From positions 1 through 64,000 of the forward strand of contig CACZZZ010000017.1 of NCBI GenBank assembly GCA_902785825.1: DNA of 64,000 nucleotides. The letters run 5' to 3'. Origin of the DNA: an uncultured Bacteroidia bacterium. Lineage in GTDB: Bacteria; Bacteroidota; Bacteroidia; Bacteroidales; UBA932. Below, piece after piece: positions 35,156 to 44,622 of the stretch; within the stretch, counting starts at the first letter, position 1, and each line of letters begins with the position of its first letter. The notes below the pieces were generated by a model. The model searched no databases and had not been told where the DNA came from. It saw only the letters and a program-made list of their open reading frames with translations. The translations under genes were made by a program, and so were the position numbers.

Positions 35156-36526
35156 CTAATGCTGTATTGCCATCAGTCTTATGTACTTAAGGACGGTGTC
35201 GCACCACTCCTGGTCGCCCGGCAGCTGGTAACGGGCGTTGCCCTTCGGGTCAGCGGTGAAAATGGTCTCGCCCTTGGGAGTCAACTCGACCCAGCCCCTC
35301 TCGGAAAGGGTATAGAGGTCGTCGCCCTCGACAGCGTTGATCACGGCGAGCGGATCCCACATCTTCTGGCCAGTGTCGCACTGGACGTTCTGATAAACCC
35401 ATTTGATCGGATGGCAGTCGGTCCAGTTCATGTCGGCGATAACCTGCTCAGGACGGTAATCCAGGGGATCCCCGACCTCTCCGGGGCAGAAGATGATATC
35501 GACCTCCTTAGGCCATAACTCAAAGAATTTCAGCGAGAAATCGATGGCCTGGGTAAAGTTGTAGTCCGGTTCGACAGCCTCACCGAACACTCCACCCATC
35601 GCGTAGATGGCTTTCACCTTGTTCCTTACAAGCTCGACTCCGGAGAGGTTGGAATATTCATCCGGCCCGGACTGGAGAAGACGGGAAAGAGAGGTCACGA
35701 AGCCCACGGAGGCGATCGTCACGCTGTGATCAGGTTGCTCGGCGAGGAGCTTGCGGTAAAGCTTGTAGCCCTCCGGGTACTCGTCCTTGCTCTTGTAGGT
35801 CTGCTTGAAGAGTTTCTCGGCGTCTTCCGTGCGGGCGTAAGCGACATTATGATAAGGGATAAATACCTTAGGATCATGTATTCCCGCCCTCTCGAGGCCG
35901 ATCGGGACGTCCGGATAGCCATAGAAGTTGTTCATGACATCGACAGCGTCGGCGTTAGCCGCTCCCATCCGGTCCACGACAACTCCGAGCAGGTCGCAGC
36001 GCTTCATGTCCATGTAGCGGTACAGGAGCATCAACGCGAAGAGGTCGTCGGTCGAGGAGCCCATGTCGCAGTCGAAGATGATCCGGCAGTCTTTCTGCTC
36101 GTAGTTGGACTTGACGTTTATACCCTTGCCGGCGTCATAGACCGTGTGCTGGCCGTTCTCTCGCGCGAAAGCCAGGGCAGCGGCCAGGCTGTCCTCGGGG
36201 AACATCCTGGTCGAGTCGAAATAGTACTTCCCATTCTCGGGATTGTACCAGCCTCCTACGAGTCCATCATGCTCACGGGCGTGCTTCACGACAGCCGGAA
36301 TGCTCTTCTTGTCGAAGCTGTTCTGGGTGTCCTTATAAGATACCATGATGCCTTTGTCGGGCTGTCTCAAGGTTTTGAGATCGATTGTGAATCCCTCGGG
36401 ATACATCTGTCCCATCGCCCAGATGGCGTTGTAGAGTTCCTTGTCGGAGAGTCTCACTTGCTGCGCCGAGACGGTCAAGGAGACCAGAAATACGGCTAAG
36501 GTGGATAATAATTTCAAAGGTCGCAT
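35156..36526 (-). CDS. Secreted nucleoside hydrolase-like protein with an extra N-terminal domain
   Basis: A 456-residue exported protein (signal to about TVSAQ). Residues about 146-450 resemble inosine-uridine nucleoside hydrolases. The Ca2+-binding N-terminal motif appears as FDCDMGSSTDDLFALM (residues 151-166), two residues longer than the usual DxDxGxDD; later come HSVTIASVGFVTSLSRLL and IYAMGGVFG, and KMWDPLAVINAV near the C-terminus. Residues about 25-135 form an added domain (GIMVSYKDTQNSF, HDGLVGGWYNPENGKYYFDS, ARENGQHTVYD) whose family I cannot name. It would cleave the N-glycosidic bond of nucleosides outside the cytoplasm if active. It sits between a sialidase-like gene and a small lipoprotein. 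Confidence 0.75.
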   Translation of the reverse strand: MRPLKLLSTLAVFLVSLTVSAQQVRLSDKELYNAIWAMGQMYPEGFTIDLKTLRQPDKGIMVSYKDTQNSFDKKSIPAVVKHAREHDGLVGGWYNPENGKYYFDSTRMFPEDSLAAALAFARENGQHTVYDAGKGINVKSNYEQKDCRIIFDCDMGSSTDDLFALMLLYRYMDMKRCDLLGVVVDRMGAANADAVDVMNNFYGYPDVPIGLERAGIHDPKVFIPYHNVAYARTEDAEKLFKQTYKSKDEYPEGYKLYRKLLAEQPDHSVTIASVGFVTSLSRLLQSGPDEYSNLSGVELVRNKVKAIYAMGGVFGEAVEPDYNFTQAIDFSLKFFELWPKEVDIIFCPGEVGDPLDYRPEQVIADMNWTDCHPIKWVYQNVQCDTGQKMWDPLAVINAVEGDDLYTLSERGWVELTPKGETIFTADPKGNARYQLPGDQEWCDTVLKYIRLMAIQH

Positions 36527-36544
36527 GTTGGAAATAGTTTTGTG

Positions 36545-37780
36545 TTAATATGTTAAATCTCTAAAGTCTTTTACTCTATGGAAGGTCACGAGGTTCCCGT
36601 CATGGGAGTTTCTGGCCCGCTCGTCTCCTGAGCGGCTAACAATAAGGAGGTCGTCCCCATGGATGATCATGGAGGCATAGTGGCGAGCGGCGTTGTCCGC
36701 CGGGCCTACGGCCACGAGACCGGCGAAAGTCCATTTCAGAAGGTCCGGGGAATATGACAGGGCTAGCCTTCGGCGGTAGTTCATCCGCCCGTCCATCTGG
36801 GAATGGAGCAACCAGTACAGGCGGCTTTCAGGGTCATATACCACGTAAAACTTCAAGTCGGCTCCGGGAATATGGGCAAAGTACATCTCCCGGCCGTTCT
36901 TCGTGAGCTTTTCGACAGCGAGACTCCCGTCAGGCTTCTCCACTCCTCTCATCATGACTCCGATGTCGGGAAGACCAACGCTTGCCCTCATCATCAGGAC
37001 CACGGACTTCCCTGAGGGGTCGTAAAAAGGGTTTTTCTCGTCATAAACCCTGATCACATTTGTCTCCAGGATGCCTGCCTTTCCCGGGTCAGTCAGGGGG
37101 ATGCCGGAAGGTCTCGAGGCTTCCATATCCTCATCTGGGTTGTACAGATCAGAGAACTTCCAGCTGGAGGCTTCCGTCAGGTCATCGTCAACCTTGGCCT
37201 GCATCAGCACCGGGCCCACTCCAGGCCAAGGATGGCCGTCAGAGACCCATTTCTCATAGACCAAGGTTATTTTCCCGTCGTGGATGTCCACCGGGGCGCA
37301 GCTCTGGTGCCAGCGGGGTTCAGGGCACAGGACCGAAGGCTCAGACCAGGTCTCTCCGTTGTCGTCGCTCCGGGTGATGAGAAGCCGGCCTGAATGGCCG
37401 ATCATGTACAGTGACTTGCCGGCCTTGAACAGGATCTCATGCATCATCGGAATCCTGGCGGAGGTCTCCCTCCAGGTCTTTCCATTGTCGTCTGACAGAA
37501 GAATACGGATCTGGTTGCCGGACTTATAGTCCCCGAAATCTGACCGGGAACCATCCAGCACACTTGTGCCAGGACCACCGTAATCGACTGACACGACGAG
37601 CCTTCCGTCAAATCCCTCAACTATTCCGGGAGTGTAGAGGAACACGCTGTCCGGGGCCGGGGACTCGGCAATCACAACCTCAGAGGCGACGATGTGACTA
37701 TCCTTACCGCCCGTCCGGCAAGAGGTCAAGACGGAGGCGGTGAGAGCCGCGAGCAATATTCCCAGTCCTCTGAATCTCAT
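36545..37780 (-). CDS. Sialidase/BNR-repeat-like lipoprotein
   Basis: A 411-residue lipoprotein (lipobox VLTSC, Cys21) with a predicted six-bladed propeller. Two clear Asp-boxes are present, SDDNGKTW and SDDNGETW, and a YSPDLLKW segment may be a degenerate third. The usual sialidase RIP/FRIP motif is not evident near the N-terminus (TPGIVEGFDGRLVV instead), so sialic acid may not be the substrate. It is followed after 18 bp by the nucleoside hydrolase and preceded by two CE1-like esterases, a context that suggests glycoconjugate breakdown. Confidence 0.75.
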   Translation of the reverse strand: MRFRGLGILLAALTASVLTSCRTGGKDSHIVASEVVIAESPAPDSVFLYTPGIVEGFDGRLVVSVDYGGPGTSVLDGSRSDFGDYKSGNQIRILLSDDNGKTWRETSARIPMMHEILFKAGKSLYMIGHSGRLLITRSDDNGETWSEPSVLCPEPRWHQSCAPVDIHDGKITLVYEKWVSDGHPWPGVGPVLMQAKVDDDLTEASSWKFSDLYNPDEDMEASRPSGIPLTDPGKAGILETNVIRVYDEKNPFYDPSGKSVVLMMRASVGLPDIGVMMRGVEKPDGSLAVEKLTKNGREMYFAHIPGADLKFYVVYDPESRLYWLLHSQMDGRMNYRRRLALSYSPDLLKWTFAGLVAVGPADNAARHYASMIIHGDDLLIVSRSGDERARNSHDGNLVTFHRVKDFRDLTY

Positions 37781-37783
37781 TTT

Positions 37784-38644
37784 CTATTTATCGAAATTCC
37801 TTGATGCGAAGGGCAGGGCTGTCCGAAGCGCGGTGTGCCAATATTCCCAGTTATGGACTCCGTTGCGTACCCGCAGCTCGCTTTTCACTCCTTTCTCTTT
37901 CATCTTCATGTGGAGCTCAAAGGAGAGGCGGACGAGAAAGTCATCGTCGCCGCAGTCGAAGAACCACTTCACCGTGCGGAGAGACTTGAGCGTGGCCTCA
38001 TCGGCATTATCAATGAACGCGAGAGCGGAATGGTCTGTGACAGCCTTGCTGACATAGTACAACTTGTCCTTCTTAAGGTCTTTTCCTCCGACCTGGCCTT
38101 GGTCGTTGTCCAGCCACGCACTCATGGCGTAGCAGCTCGAGAACATGTCCGGGTGCCTTTGGCAATAGACGGCGCTGCCGCCTCCGCCCATAGAGAGACC
38201 CATTACCGCCCTGTGGCCTTTGTCGCTGATTATCCGATATTTCCGTTCGACTTGAGGAAGGAACTCCTTGAAGAAGAAATCCTCGTAGTTCCACCCCGGC
38301 ATGTTGAAATAGCCGTTCCAGGTGTTGTGGATGTCCGGACCTCCGGCATTCGGCATGATGATCACCACTTTCCTTAGCTCCCCGGTGCCGATCAGCTCGT
38401 CTGCCACCGTCTGCATGCCTCCTCTCTCGACCCATGCGGTGTAGGTGTCGCTAAGCCCGTGAAGCATATATATCACGGGATATTGTTTGTCTGACTTATC
38501 GAAGCCGCTGGGAAGATACACATTGTACTTCACGCTCGCTCCCAGGACCTTGCTCTCAAGGCTGTCTGTCACCACCTTTCCCGCCTTGGCGGAAAAAGCC
38601 GGCAGAAGAAGGGATAGAATGGTCAAGTAAAAGATTTTCCTCAT
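37784..38644 (-). CDS. Secreted CE1-like esterase (esterase-D/putative esterase family), copy 2
   Basis: A 286-residue alpha/beta hydrolase with a Sec signal (MRKIFYLTILSLLLPAFSAKAG). It has the oxyanion region YMLHGLSDTYTAW, the nucleophile elbow GLSMGGGGSAV (Ser in SMGG), FDCGDDDFLV carrying the probable Asp, and the His in VRNGVHNWEYW. This layout is the Esterase/CE1 family, which includes feruloyl and acetyl esterases. It is closely related along its length to the adjacent gene at 38657-39514, so it arose by tandem duplication; 12 bp separate the two. Confidence 0.88.
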   Translation of the reverse strand: MRKIFYLTILSLLLPAFSAKAGKVVTDSLESKVLGASVKYNVYLPSGFDKSDKQYPVIYMLHGLSDTYTAWVERGGMQTVADELIGTGELRKVVIIMPNAGGPDIHNTWNGYFNMPGWNYEDFFFKEFLPQVERKYRIISDKGHRAVMGLSMGGGGSAVYCQRHPDMFSSCYAMSAWLDNDQGQVGGKDLKKDKLYYVSKAVTDHSALAFIDNADEATLKSLRTVKWFFDCGDDDFLVRLSFELHMKMKEKGVKSELRVRNGVHNWEYWHTALRTALPFASRNFDK

Positions 38645-38656
38645 GATATACGGCTG

Positions 38657-39514
38657 TTACTTATCGAAATTTCTGGAGGCGAAAGGAAGGGCTGTCCTGA
38701 AGGCGGTGTGCCAATATTCCCAGTTATGGATTCCGTCACGGACACGAAGCTCGTCCTTCACCCGCTTGAGAGCCATCTTCTTGTGGAGCTCGAAGGAGAG
38801 GGTGACAAGGAAGTCGTCGTCTCCGCAGTCGAAGAACCACTTCACTGTGCGGAGGGCCTCAAGGGTAGCGTCATCGGCATTATCTACAAAATCCAGCGCG
38901 GAGTGCTCCCGGACGGCCTTGCAGGTGTAGTAGAACTTGTCTTTTTTCTCCTCGGGAGTGTTCGGATTGATTTGCTGGTCGAGCCAGGCGCTCATAGCGT
39001 AGCAACTGGAGAACATGTCCGGATGCCTCTGGGCATAGACCGTGCTTCCGCCTCCACCCATGGAAAGACCCATCACTGCCCTGTGGCCCTTGTCTCCGAC
39101 GCAGCGGTATTTCTTCTCGACAGTCGGGATGAACTCCTTGAAGAAGAAATCCTCAAAGCTCCATCCGGGCATATTGAAATAGCCGTTGGGGTAGTTGCTC
39201 ACGTCGGGGTTTCCAGCGTTTGGCATGAATATGACCGCCTCCCTGGCCTCGCCGGAGCGCATAAGCTCGTCTGCGACTTCTTTCATGGTGCCTTTTGAGA
39301 CCCAGTCCTCGTAGGTACCGTAGAGTCCGTGGAGAAGATAAACGGAAGGGTACAGCACCTCAGACTTGTCAAAGCCATCCGGCAGATAGACATTGTACTT
39401 GATTGTGGCACCGAGAATTTTACTGCTGAGGCTGTCGGTCACGATCTTTCCGGCATTGGCCGAGATGGCCGGCAACAGAGCCAGAACGGATAATGTCAGG
39501 AGTATTTTTCTCAT
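38657..39514 (-). CDS. Secreted CE1-like esterase, copy 1
   Basis: A 285-residue paralogue of the gene at 37784-38644, with a signal peptide ending ISANAG, YLLHGLYGTYEDW, nucleophile elbow GLSMGGGGSTV, FDCGDDDFLV and VRDGIHNWEYW. Differences cluster in the substrate-facing loops (for example INPNTPEEKKD against GQVGGKDLKKD), which may reflect different acyl substrates. It is the first gene of a minus-strand cluster reaching 34630, and is divergent from the GH36 operon across an 84-bp gap. Confidence 0.88.
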   Translation of the reverse strand: MRKILLTLSVLALLPAISANAGKIVTDSLSSKILGATIKYNVYLPDGFDKSEVLYPSVYLLHGLYGTYEDWVSKGTMKEVADELMRSGEAREAVIFMPNAGNPDVSNYPNGYFNMPGWSFEDFFFKEFIPTVEKKYRCVGDKGHRAVMGLSMGGGGSTVYAQRHPDMFSSCYAMSAWLDQQINPNTPEEKKDKFYYTCKAVREHSALDFVDNADDATLEALRTVKWFFDCGDDDFLVTLSFELHKKMALKRVKDELRVRDGIHNWEYWHTAFRTALPFASRNFDK

Positions 39515-39569
39515 GATAATAGGTCGTTAATAAATCGGTTTTTTTAAGCGAACATATAAAAATAGTGAT

Positions 39570-39577
39570 TATCTTTG
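39570..39577 (+). promoter_or_regulatory. -7 promoter box (TATCTTTG) for the GH36 operon
   Basis: TATCTTTG is an exact TAnnTTTG match, 21 nt before the ATG at 39599, in the divergent gap with the CE1-like esterases. Confidence 0.65.
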
Positions 39578-39598
39578 AATAACCCACATTTTTAAGCG

Positions 39599-41719
39599 AT
39601 GCGAACCTCTATTTTTACCCTGTTTATCGCTGCCGCCATCCTTATGGGTTGCGGGCATGAAAAACCAATCGTTCCGACCGACAGGCCTTGCGCTGATCTT
39701 GAGAAGGGTCCAGCCTTGTTCGCCTCATGGGTCGAGGATCCTTCCGCCATCCCCGTCTCCTTCACCTATGCCGGGGTTCCGCACGAGGGATTCAAGGGTT
39801 TTGACATATTATCAAACACCTGTCTGACAACAACTTCCGGAAAGTCGCTTAAGGCGGTTTTCTCTATTGACGAGAATCTTCAGGCCAAGGTTGAGGCCGC
39901 CCTTAACAATGAGTTCGGGGAGATTGAATACACGGTTTGGTTCGAGAACATCGGATCCTCGCCTAGCGGGGAACTGAAAGACCTTGAGAGCGTTGTACTG
40001 GATTTCGATGGAGGCGACCCGATGATCCGGGGATGCCTTGGGGATCATGTCAACAAATATGCCGACTACCAGACCCCGCTCCGGGACACCACTGTCTCGT
40101 TCGTGTCCACCGGCGGCAGGGCGACTCATGTCTATTTCCCTTACTTTGACCTCGTCCATGGTGATGGCGGCACGCTGATGGCTCTGGGTTGGGCCGGCAC
40201 ATGGCACGCCGATTTCGCTGGCAGCGATGAAGGAATATCCATGAAAGGAGGCAATTGCAACGGATTTGACTCCGTCCTGATGCCAGGAGAGAAAATCCGG
40301 ACCGCCCTTGTGGTGATGCTGCCTTACAAAGGCCGTGACAGGGACGACGCGACCAACCTTTGGCGAGAGTGGTTCATTAAATACAACATGCCCGCGGCTG
40401 ACGCCAAAGGCAACAGGATAGAGCCTTTCTCAACCTGCACCTTCGCCTCCGACACCGGACTCCCGAATTCTGACGGGTCCATCTCCGAACGTTTCTACAC
40501 CTGGAGGAGGACTTATGATCGCCTGATATATGAGAACCTGATCCCGGATTTCAGGTGGTTCGACGCCGGATGGTATTTCGACCCGAGAGGCAACACGGTT
40601 CCGTCCGACTGGTATGGAACGGTCGGCACTTGGGAGCTGGATACCGTGAAATGGCCCGGGAAAACCTTCCTGGAGTCCAACCAGGCTTGCCACAAGATCG
40701 GGATGAAGGTTCTTATGTGGTTTGAGCCCGAGAGTGTCTGCGATGTCGAGGATCTGGCCAAGAATTACGGCTACAATCCCGAATGGGCGGATTTCAACAG
40801 GGGGAACCGGTACACGAGCAACCTCGGCAACAAGGACTGCCTGGAGTGGACCCTCGGCCGTATCACCAAGGTAATGAAGGAGAACGAGGTCGATTTGTTC
40901 AGGGAGGACAACAATTCCAATCCTGTCAAGGCTTGGAAGGGGTTCGACGAGAAGACCGCCACCAAGACCGGCCTCCCGAGGACCGGGATTACTGAGAATC
41001 TCGCCATCCAGGGACATTATGAGCTTTGGGACAGGATCATAGATTTCTGTGCGAAGAACGGAAAGTGCACATATATAGACAATTGCGCCTCTGGAGGCGG
41101 CCGCAACGACATAGAGTCGCTGCGTCGCAGCATCCCGTTCATGAGAAGCGACGCTGACCGTACCACGATTCCCTTGAGGCTTTCCATGACCACATCGTTT
41201 AACCGCTGGATCCCGTTCCATGGGTCGGCCACCAAGGAGTCGAAAGAGGAACTGGAGCCCGGAGAGCCTGGCGGAAGCCCCATCTATGTCACCAGGGCTT
41301 CCTTGCTTCCGGTGTTCAATCTCGCGGAGTCATTCACCCACGATGTGGAGCTGGACTATGACCGTGTGAGAGCGTATTTCGGGGAGTGGAAGAAATATAA
41401 CCGCCTGCTCCTTAAGGATATGTATCCTCTGACACCTTGGCGCGGACCTGAGGATGATGCTCACTGGACAGCCCTCGCGTGGCACGACCGTGTGGCGGAT
41501 GAGGCTGTGCTTCTGGCCTTCAGGCAGAGTTTATGCCCGGAGCCTGAATATACCGCCAACCTCAAGTTTTTGAAGCCGGACAGGAAATATACACTAACCA
41601 ACGAGGACACTGGCGAGACCTTGGAGAGAACAGGTGCTGATCTCGCATCTAATGGCCTGAAGATCAGTTTGCCTGAGCCGAAGTCATCCAGTGTCTGGCA
41701 TATTTTGCCGAAAGAATAA
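39599..41719 (+). CDS. GH36-family alpha-galactosidase-like lipoprotein
   Basis: A 706-residue lipoprotein (lipobox LMGC at about residues 15-18). An N-terminal beta-sandwich is followed by a TIM barrel with the GH36/clan GH-D signature: WFDAGWY, MKVLMWFEPESV, the nucleophile strand DLFREDNN and the acid/base segment FMRSDAD, plus NCASGGGRND, which is highly typical of GH36. Such retaining enzymes release terminal alpha-galactose or alpha-N-acetylgalactosamine. It begins a plus-strand unit continuing through 46545. With the GH101-like and GH92 enzymes it supports host-glycan or plant-oligosaccharide degradation. Confidence 0.88.
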   Translation: MRTSIFTLFIAAAILMGCGHEKPIVPTDRPCADLEKGPALFASWVEDPSAIPVSFTYAGVPHEGFKGFDILSNTCLTTTSGKSLKAVFSIDENLQAKVEAALNNEFGEIEYTVWFENIGSSPSGELKDLESVVLDFDGGDPMIRGCLGDHVNKYADYQTPLRDTTVSFVSTGGRATHVYFPYFDLVHGDGGTLMALGWAGTWHADFAGSDEGISMKGGNCNGFDSVLMPGEKIRTALVVMLPYKGRDRDDATNLWREWFIKYNMPAADAKGNRIEPFSTCTFASDTGLPNSDGSISERFYTWRRTYDRLIYENLIPDFRWFDAGWYFDPRGNTVPSDWYGTVGTWELDTVKWPGKTFLESNQACHKIGMKVLMWFEPESVCDVEDLAKNYGYNPEWADFNRGNRYTSNLGNKDCLEWTLGRITKVMKENEVDLFREDNNSNPVKAWKGFDEKTATKTGLPRTGITENLAIQGHYELWDRIIDFCAKNGKCTYIDNCASGGGRNDIESLRRSIPFMRSDADRTTIPLRLSMTTSFNRWIPFHGSATKESKEELEPGEPGGSPIYVTRASLLPVFNLAESFTHDVELDYDRVRAYFGEWKKYNRLLLKDMYPLTPWRGPEDDAHWTALAWHDRVADEAVLLAFRQSLCPEPEYTANLKFLKPDRKYTLTNEDTGETLERTGADLASNGLKISLPEPKSSSVWHILPKE

Positions 41720-41730
41720 TCAAAACAGAT

Positions 41731-43461
41731 ATGAAAAAGTTTCTAGGATTTCTACTTGTTTTCTGCTCATTGCAGGCTTTCGCCCTGGAAAGGGAACTTA
41801 TTTGGCCTAAGGGAAAGATGCCTGATCCACAGGATCACCAGATCGCGGCGATGACCAATGAGGTCGGGGCCAAGGGTTTCAAGCCCGAGAAGCACAAGGT
41901 GGCCTATCTGGAATGGTTCGACGCTCCGGATCCTTCCGTGAAGAAAGATGTCTGCATGATATTGATTTCCGGTGGCTCTTACCAGAACTGCTGCGACGTG
42001 GGCCTGATTGACTATTGGCAGAAAGAGCTCACCAAGATCGGAGTCCAGTGTGTCAATTTCGTCTATAGGACTCCCCGTCCTGTAGGCCTCCCGATTTACC
42101 AAAGCGCTTGGGAAGACGGCCAAAGGGCCGTGAGGATGGTCCGTTCGGAGGCAGCCAAGAGGGGATTCGATCCTGAGAAGATTGGAACTGTCTCGATGTC
42201 AGCTGGTTCCCACCTGGCTTTAATGCTTGCCACAAGTTCCCAGACCCCCGCCTACGAGCCGATCGACAAGCTTGATGAAATCCCTTGCCATATCAATTGG
42301 GCGATAGTCAACGCTCCCGCCTATGTCACGACCGACGGAGAGACCGGTACCCCTGCCCTCAGGGACGGTTACGGCGCTGATGTCAAGATCAGTGACGCGT
42401 TCAAGTTCGACGAGAAGACCTGCCCTATGAGTTTGCACCATGGCGGGCAGGATCCATATTCCCCGAACGGCTCCACGCTGGTTTACAGGCAGCTCAGGCG
42501 CATGGGAATTCCTGCCGAACTGCATCTGTATCCGGGCAAGGGCCACGGGGCTTTCGGCTTCGAGAGAGGAATCGAGTTCATGACCCAGATGGGTTATCTC
42601 GGGCCTCTTGGCGAGCCGGAGAAACTGATGGACAGGTTTGCCGCTGACGTCCCTGGTGTCACCATGACCTCAGAGGATATCTGGCCTGAGGGAAAGATGC
42701 CAGATCCCCAGCCTGACCAGTGCAAGCCTTATATCGAGTGGCATATTCCCGCTGTTCTTAAGACCACGGCGATCCAGATTATCTATGCCGGAGGCGCTTA
42801 CAACTTCAACCGTCCGGAGGACTTTGAGGTCGCTCCCGCACGGAAATACTTGAATGAGAAGGGAATGGCAGTTGTGGTCATGAAGTACCGCACCCCTAGG
42901 CCGAAGACCGGTCTGGCGAAGCACACCACCGCCTGGCAGGATCTTCAGAGAGCGATCCGTATCGTTCGCTCCGAGGCTCCCGCCAAGGGACTTGACCCCG
43001 ACAGGATCGGTATCATGGGTTCCTCCGCCGGCGGTCACCTCACCCTCATGGGAGTCACATCCTCAAGGCACAAGGCATATTATCCGATCGACGACATCGA
43101 CAAGATCTCCTGCAAAGTACAGTGGGGTATAGGAATATACCCGGCATATTCCCTGACCGATGGTCTTGAGAGCCCGAATTCCGGTGGAGGAAATGACGAC
43201 TCGGCCGTCCTGGCTCCTGAGTTTTCGTTCGACCTCGACACAGCCCCTATGCTCTTCATCCACGGTGACGCCGATTCCTGGGCCGCCATGAATTCCGTGA
43301 AGACTTGGGAGAAGATGCGCGCCATGGGCATCCAGAGCGAGCTCCACACCTTGGCTCTCAGGCCGCACTGCTTCCAGGAGAAAGCCTCCCCGGGAACCGG
43401 CAGCTACACCTGGCTGGACCGCATAGGTGAATATCTCCAACCGCAGTTTGATAAAGAATAG
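41731..43461 (+). CDS. Secreted tandem-duplicated alpha/beta hydrolase (carboxylesterase-like)
   Basis: A 576-residue exported protein (signal to about FAL) made of two homologous alpha/beta-hydrolase halves, about 20-300 and 310-576. Each begins with a matching IWPxGKMPDPQ segment and contains YRTPRP and a nucleophile elbow: VSMSAGSHLALM in the first, MGSSAGGHLTLM in the second. Both halves also keep a late D-x-W/P region and a C-terminal His (GKGHGAFGF; LRPHCFQ). The family resembles bifunctional carbohydrate esterases. It starts 11 bp after the GH36 gene, so removal of acyl decorations from the same glycan is likely. Confidence 0.82.
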   Translation: MKKFLGFLLVFCSLQAFALERELIWPKGKMPDPQDHQIAAMTNEVGAKGFKPEKHKVAYLEWFDAPDPSVKKDVCMILISGGSYQNCCDVGLIDYWQKELTKIGVQCVNFVYRTPRPVGLPIYQSAWEDGQRAVRMVRSEAAKRGFDPEKIGTVSMSAGSHLALMLATSSQTPAYEPIDKLDEIPCHINWAIVNAPAYVTTDGETGTPALRDGYGADVKISDAFKFDEKTCPMSLHHGGQDPYSPNGSTLVYRQLRRMGIPAELHLYPGKGHGAFGFERGIEFMTQMGYLGPLGEPEKLMDRFAADVPGVTMTSEDIWPEGKMPDPQPDQCKPYIEWHIPAVLKTTAIQIIYAGGAYNFNRPEDFEVAPARKYLNEKGMAVVVMKYRTPRPKTGLAKHTTAWQDLQRAIRIVRSEAPAKGLDPDRIGIMGSSAGGHLTLMGVTSSRHKAYYPIDDIDKISCKVQWGIGIYPAYSLTDGLESPNSGGGNDDSAVLAPEFSFDLDTAPMLFIHGDADSWAAMNSVKTWEKMRAMGIQSELHTLALRPHCFQEKASPGTGSYTWLDRIGEYLQPQFDKE

Positions 43462-43476
43462 AAAGACAGAAGGCTT

Positions 43477-44607
43477 ATGATGACCACTACTGTTTCCTAC
43501 AAGCAGATAGAAAGCCTGGACAAGCTCCCGGCGCCGGACAGCACCGGAGTTGTGACGCACTATGTGTTCCAGTATATTGACTTCAACAAGGCACCACAGT
43601 ACATCGCCGCCAGGCATCGCTTCTCGGATTGCTTCTTTTTCGGTTGTGAGATCCCCAAGGAACTTGAGGACGGAATAGGCACTTCTTGTCTGGTTTTCCC
43701 GCGCATGGGAATGCCGTACAATGTGTTCCGCAGCAAGTTATACACGGCTGAGTATCTTTATGACGGCTATGATCCTGAGAATGAGGACACCTTCCCTAAT
43801 TGTTTTGATTCAAAGGTTTTCGCCGACTACATCGAGAAAGGCAAGGAGAGTGACAACATCCGGGAGACCCTCGGGCGGTCGCTTCATGACCATGCGATCG
43901 GAGAGGCTATGAATGACTTCCTCAGCCGCTTTGACGAGAGGCAGGTAGTCGCCGTGATGGGCGGCCACGCTTTGAAGAGGACGGATGACGCCTACGCCAC
44001 CATCGCTTACATAAGCAAGTGCTTGACAGAGAGAGGAAAACTTATGGCCTCCGGTGGTGGTCCCGGGGCCATGGAGGCGACCCATCTTGGAGCCTGGATG
44101 GCTGGAAAGAGCCAGGAGGACCTGGAGGATGCCTTGACTATGCTCAAGGTCGCTCCTACATTCAGGGATCCGGGCTGGCTGCGGACCGCTTTCGAGGTCA
44201 GGAAGAAATATCCCCAGGAAATGTACCGCAGCCTCGGAATCCCGACATGGTTCTATGGTCATGAGCCGTCAACCCCTCTGGCCACTGACATCGCCAAGTA
44301 TTTCATGAACAGCGTCAGGGAGGATATTCTCCTTACCATTTCCAAGGGAGGCATCATCTACACCCCGGGTTCGGCCGGTACGATGCAGGAGATATTCCAG
44401 GATGCGGCCCAGAACCACTACCAGTCGTTCGGTTATGCCAGTCCGATGGTTTTCTTCGGGCAAGATTTCTTCAGCAGGCAGATCCCCGTCTATCCTCTTC
44501 TTGAGGACCTGCTGTCCCGGGGGGTGTATAAGAATCTTATCTTGTCCATAACGGACGATCCGGAGGAGGTCATTTCCAATATCATGGATTTCACGGCGAA
44601 CAAATAA
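43477..44607 (+). CDS. LOG-family (Rossmann) nucleotide phosphoribohydrolase-like protein
   Basis: A 376-residue cytoplasmic protein. It has the LOG-type motifs ASGGGPGAMEATHLGAW (nucleotide-binding Gly loop) and YTPGSAGTMQEIFQ (canonical PGGxGTxxE with one substitution), within a Rossmann-like core at about 150-350 and a 140-residue N-terminal extension. LOG and PpnN-type proteins hydrolyse nucleoside monophosphates to base and ribose-5-phosphate; older annotations call them lysine decarboxylase-like. The start may be the second ATG at 43480. It lies 15 bp after the double hydrolase and 15 bp before the DUF1080 fusion; the functional link is unclear. Confidence 0.78.
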   Translation: MMTTTVSYKQIESLDKLPAPDSTGVVTHYVFQYIDFNKAPQYIAARHRFSDCFFFGCEIPKELEDGIGTSCLVFPRMGMPYNVFRSKLYTAEYLYDGYDPENEDTFPNCFDSKVFADYIEKGKESDNIRETLGRSLHDHAIGEAMNDFLSRFDERQVVAVMGGHALKRTDDAYATIAYISKCLTERGKLMASGGGPGAMEATHLGAWMAGKSQEDLEDALTMLKVAPTFRDPGWLRTAFEVRKKYPQEMYRSLGIPTWFYGHEPSTPLATDIAKYFMNSVREDILLTISKGGIIYTPGSAGTMQEIFQDAAQNHYQSFGYASPMVFFGQDFFSRQIPVYPLLEDLLSRGVYKNLILSITDDPEEVISNIMDFTANK

Positions 44608-44622
44608 ATAGATAATCGGAGA

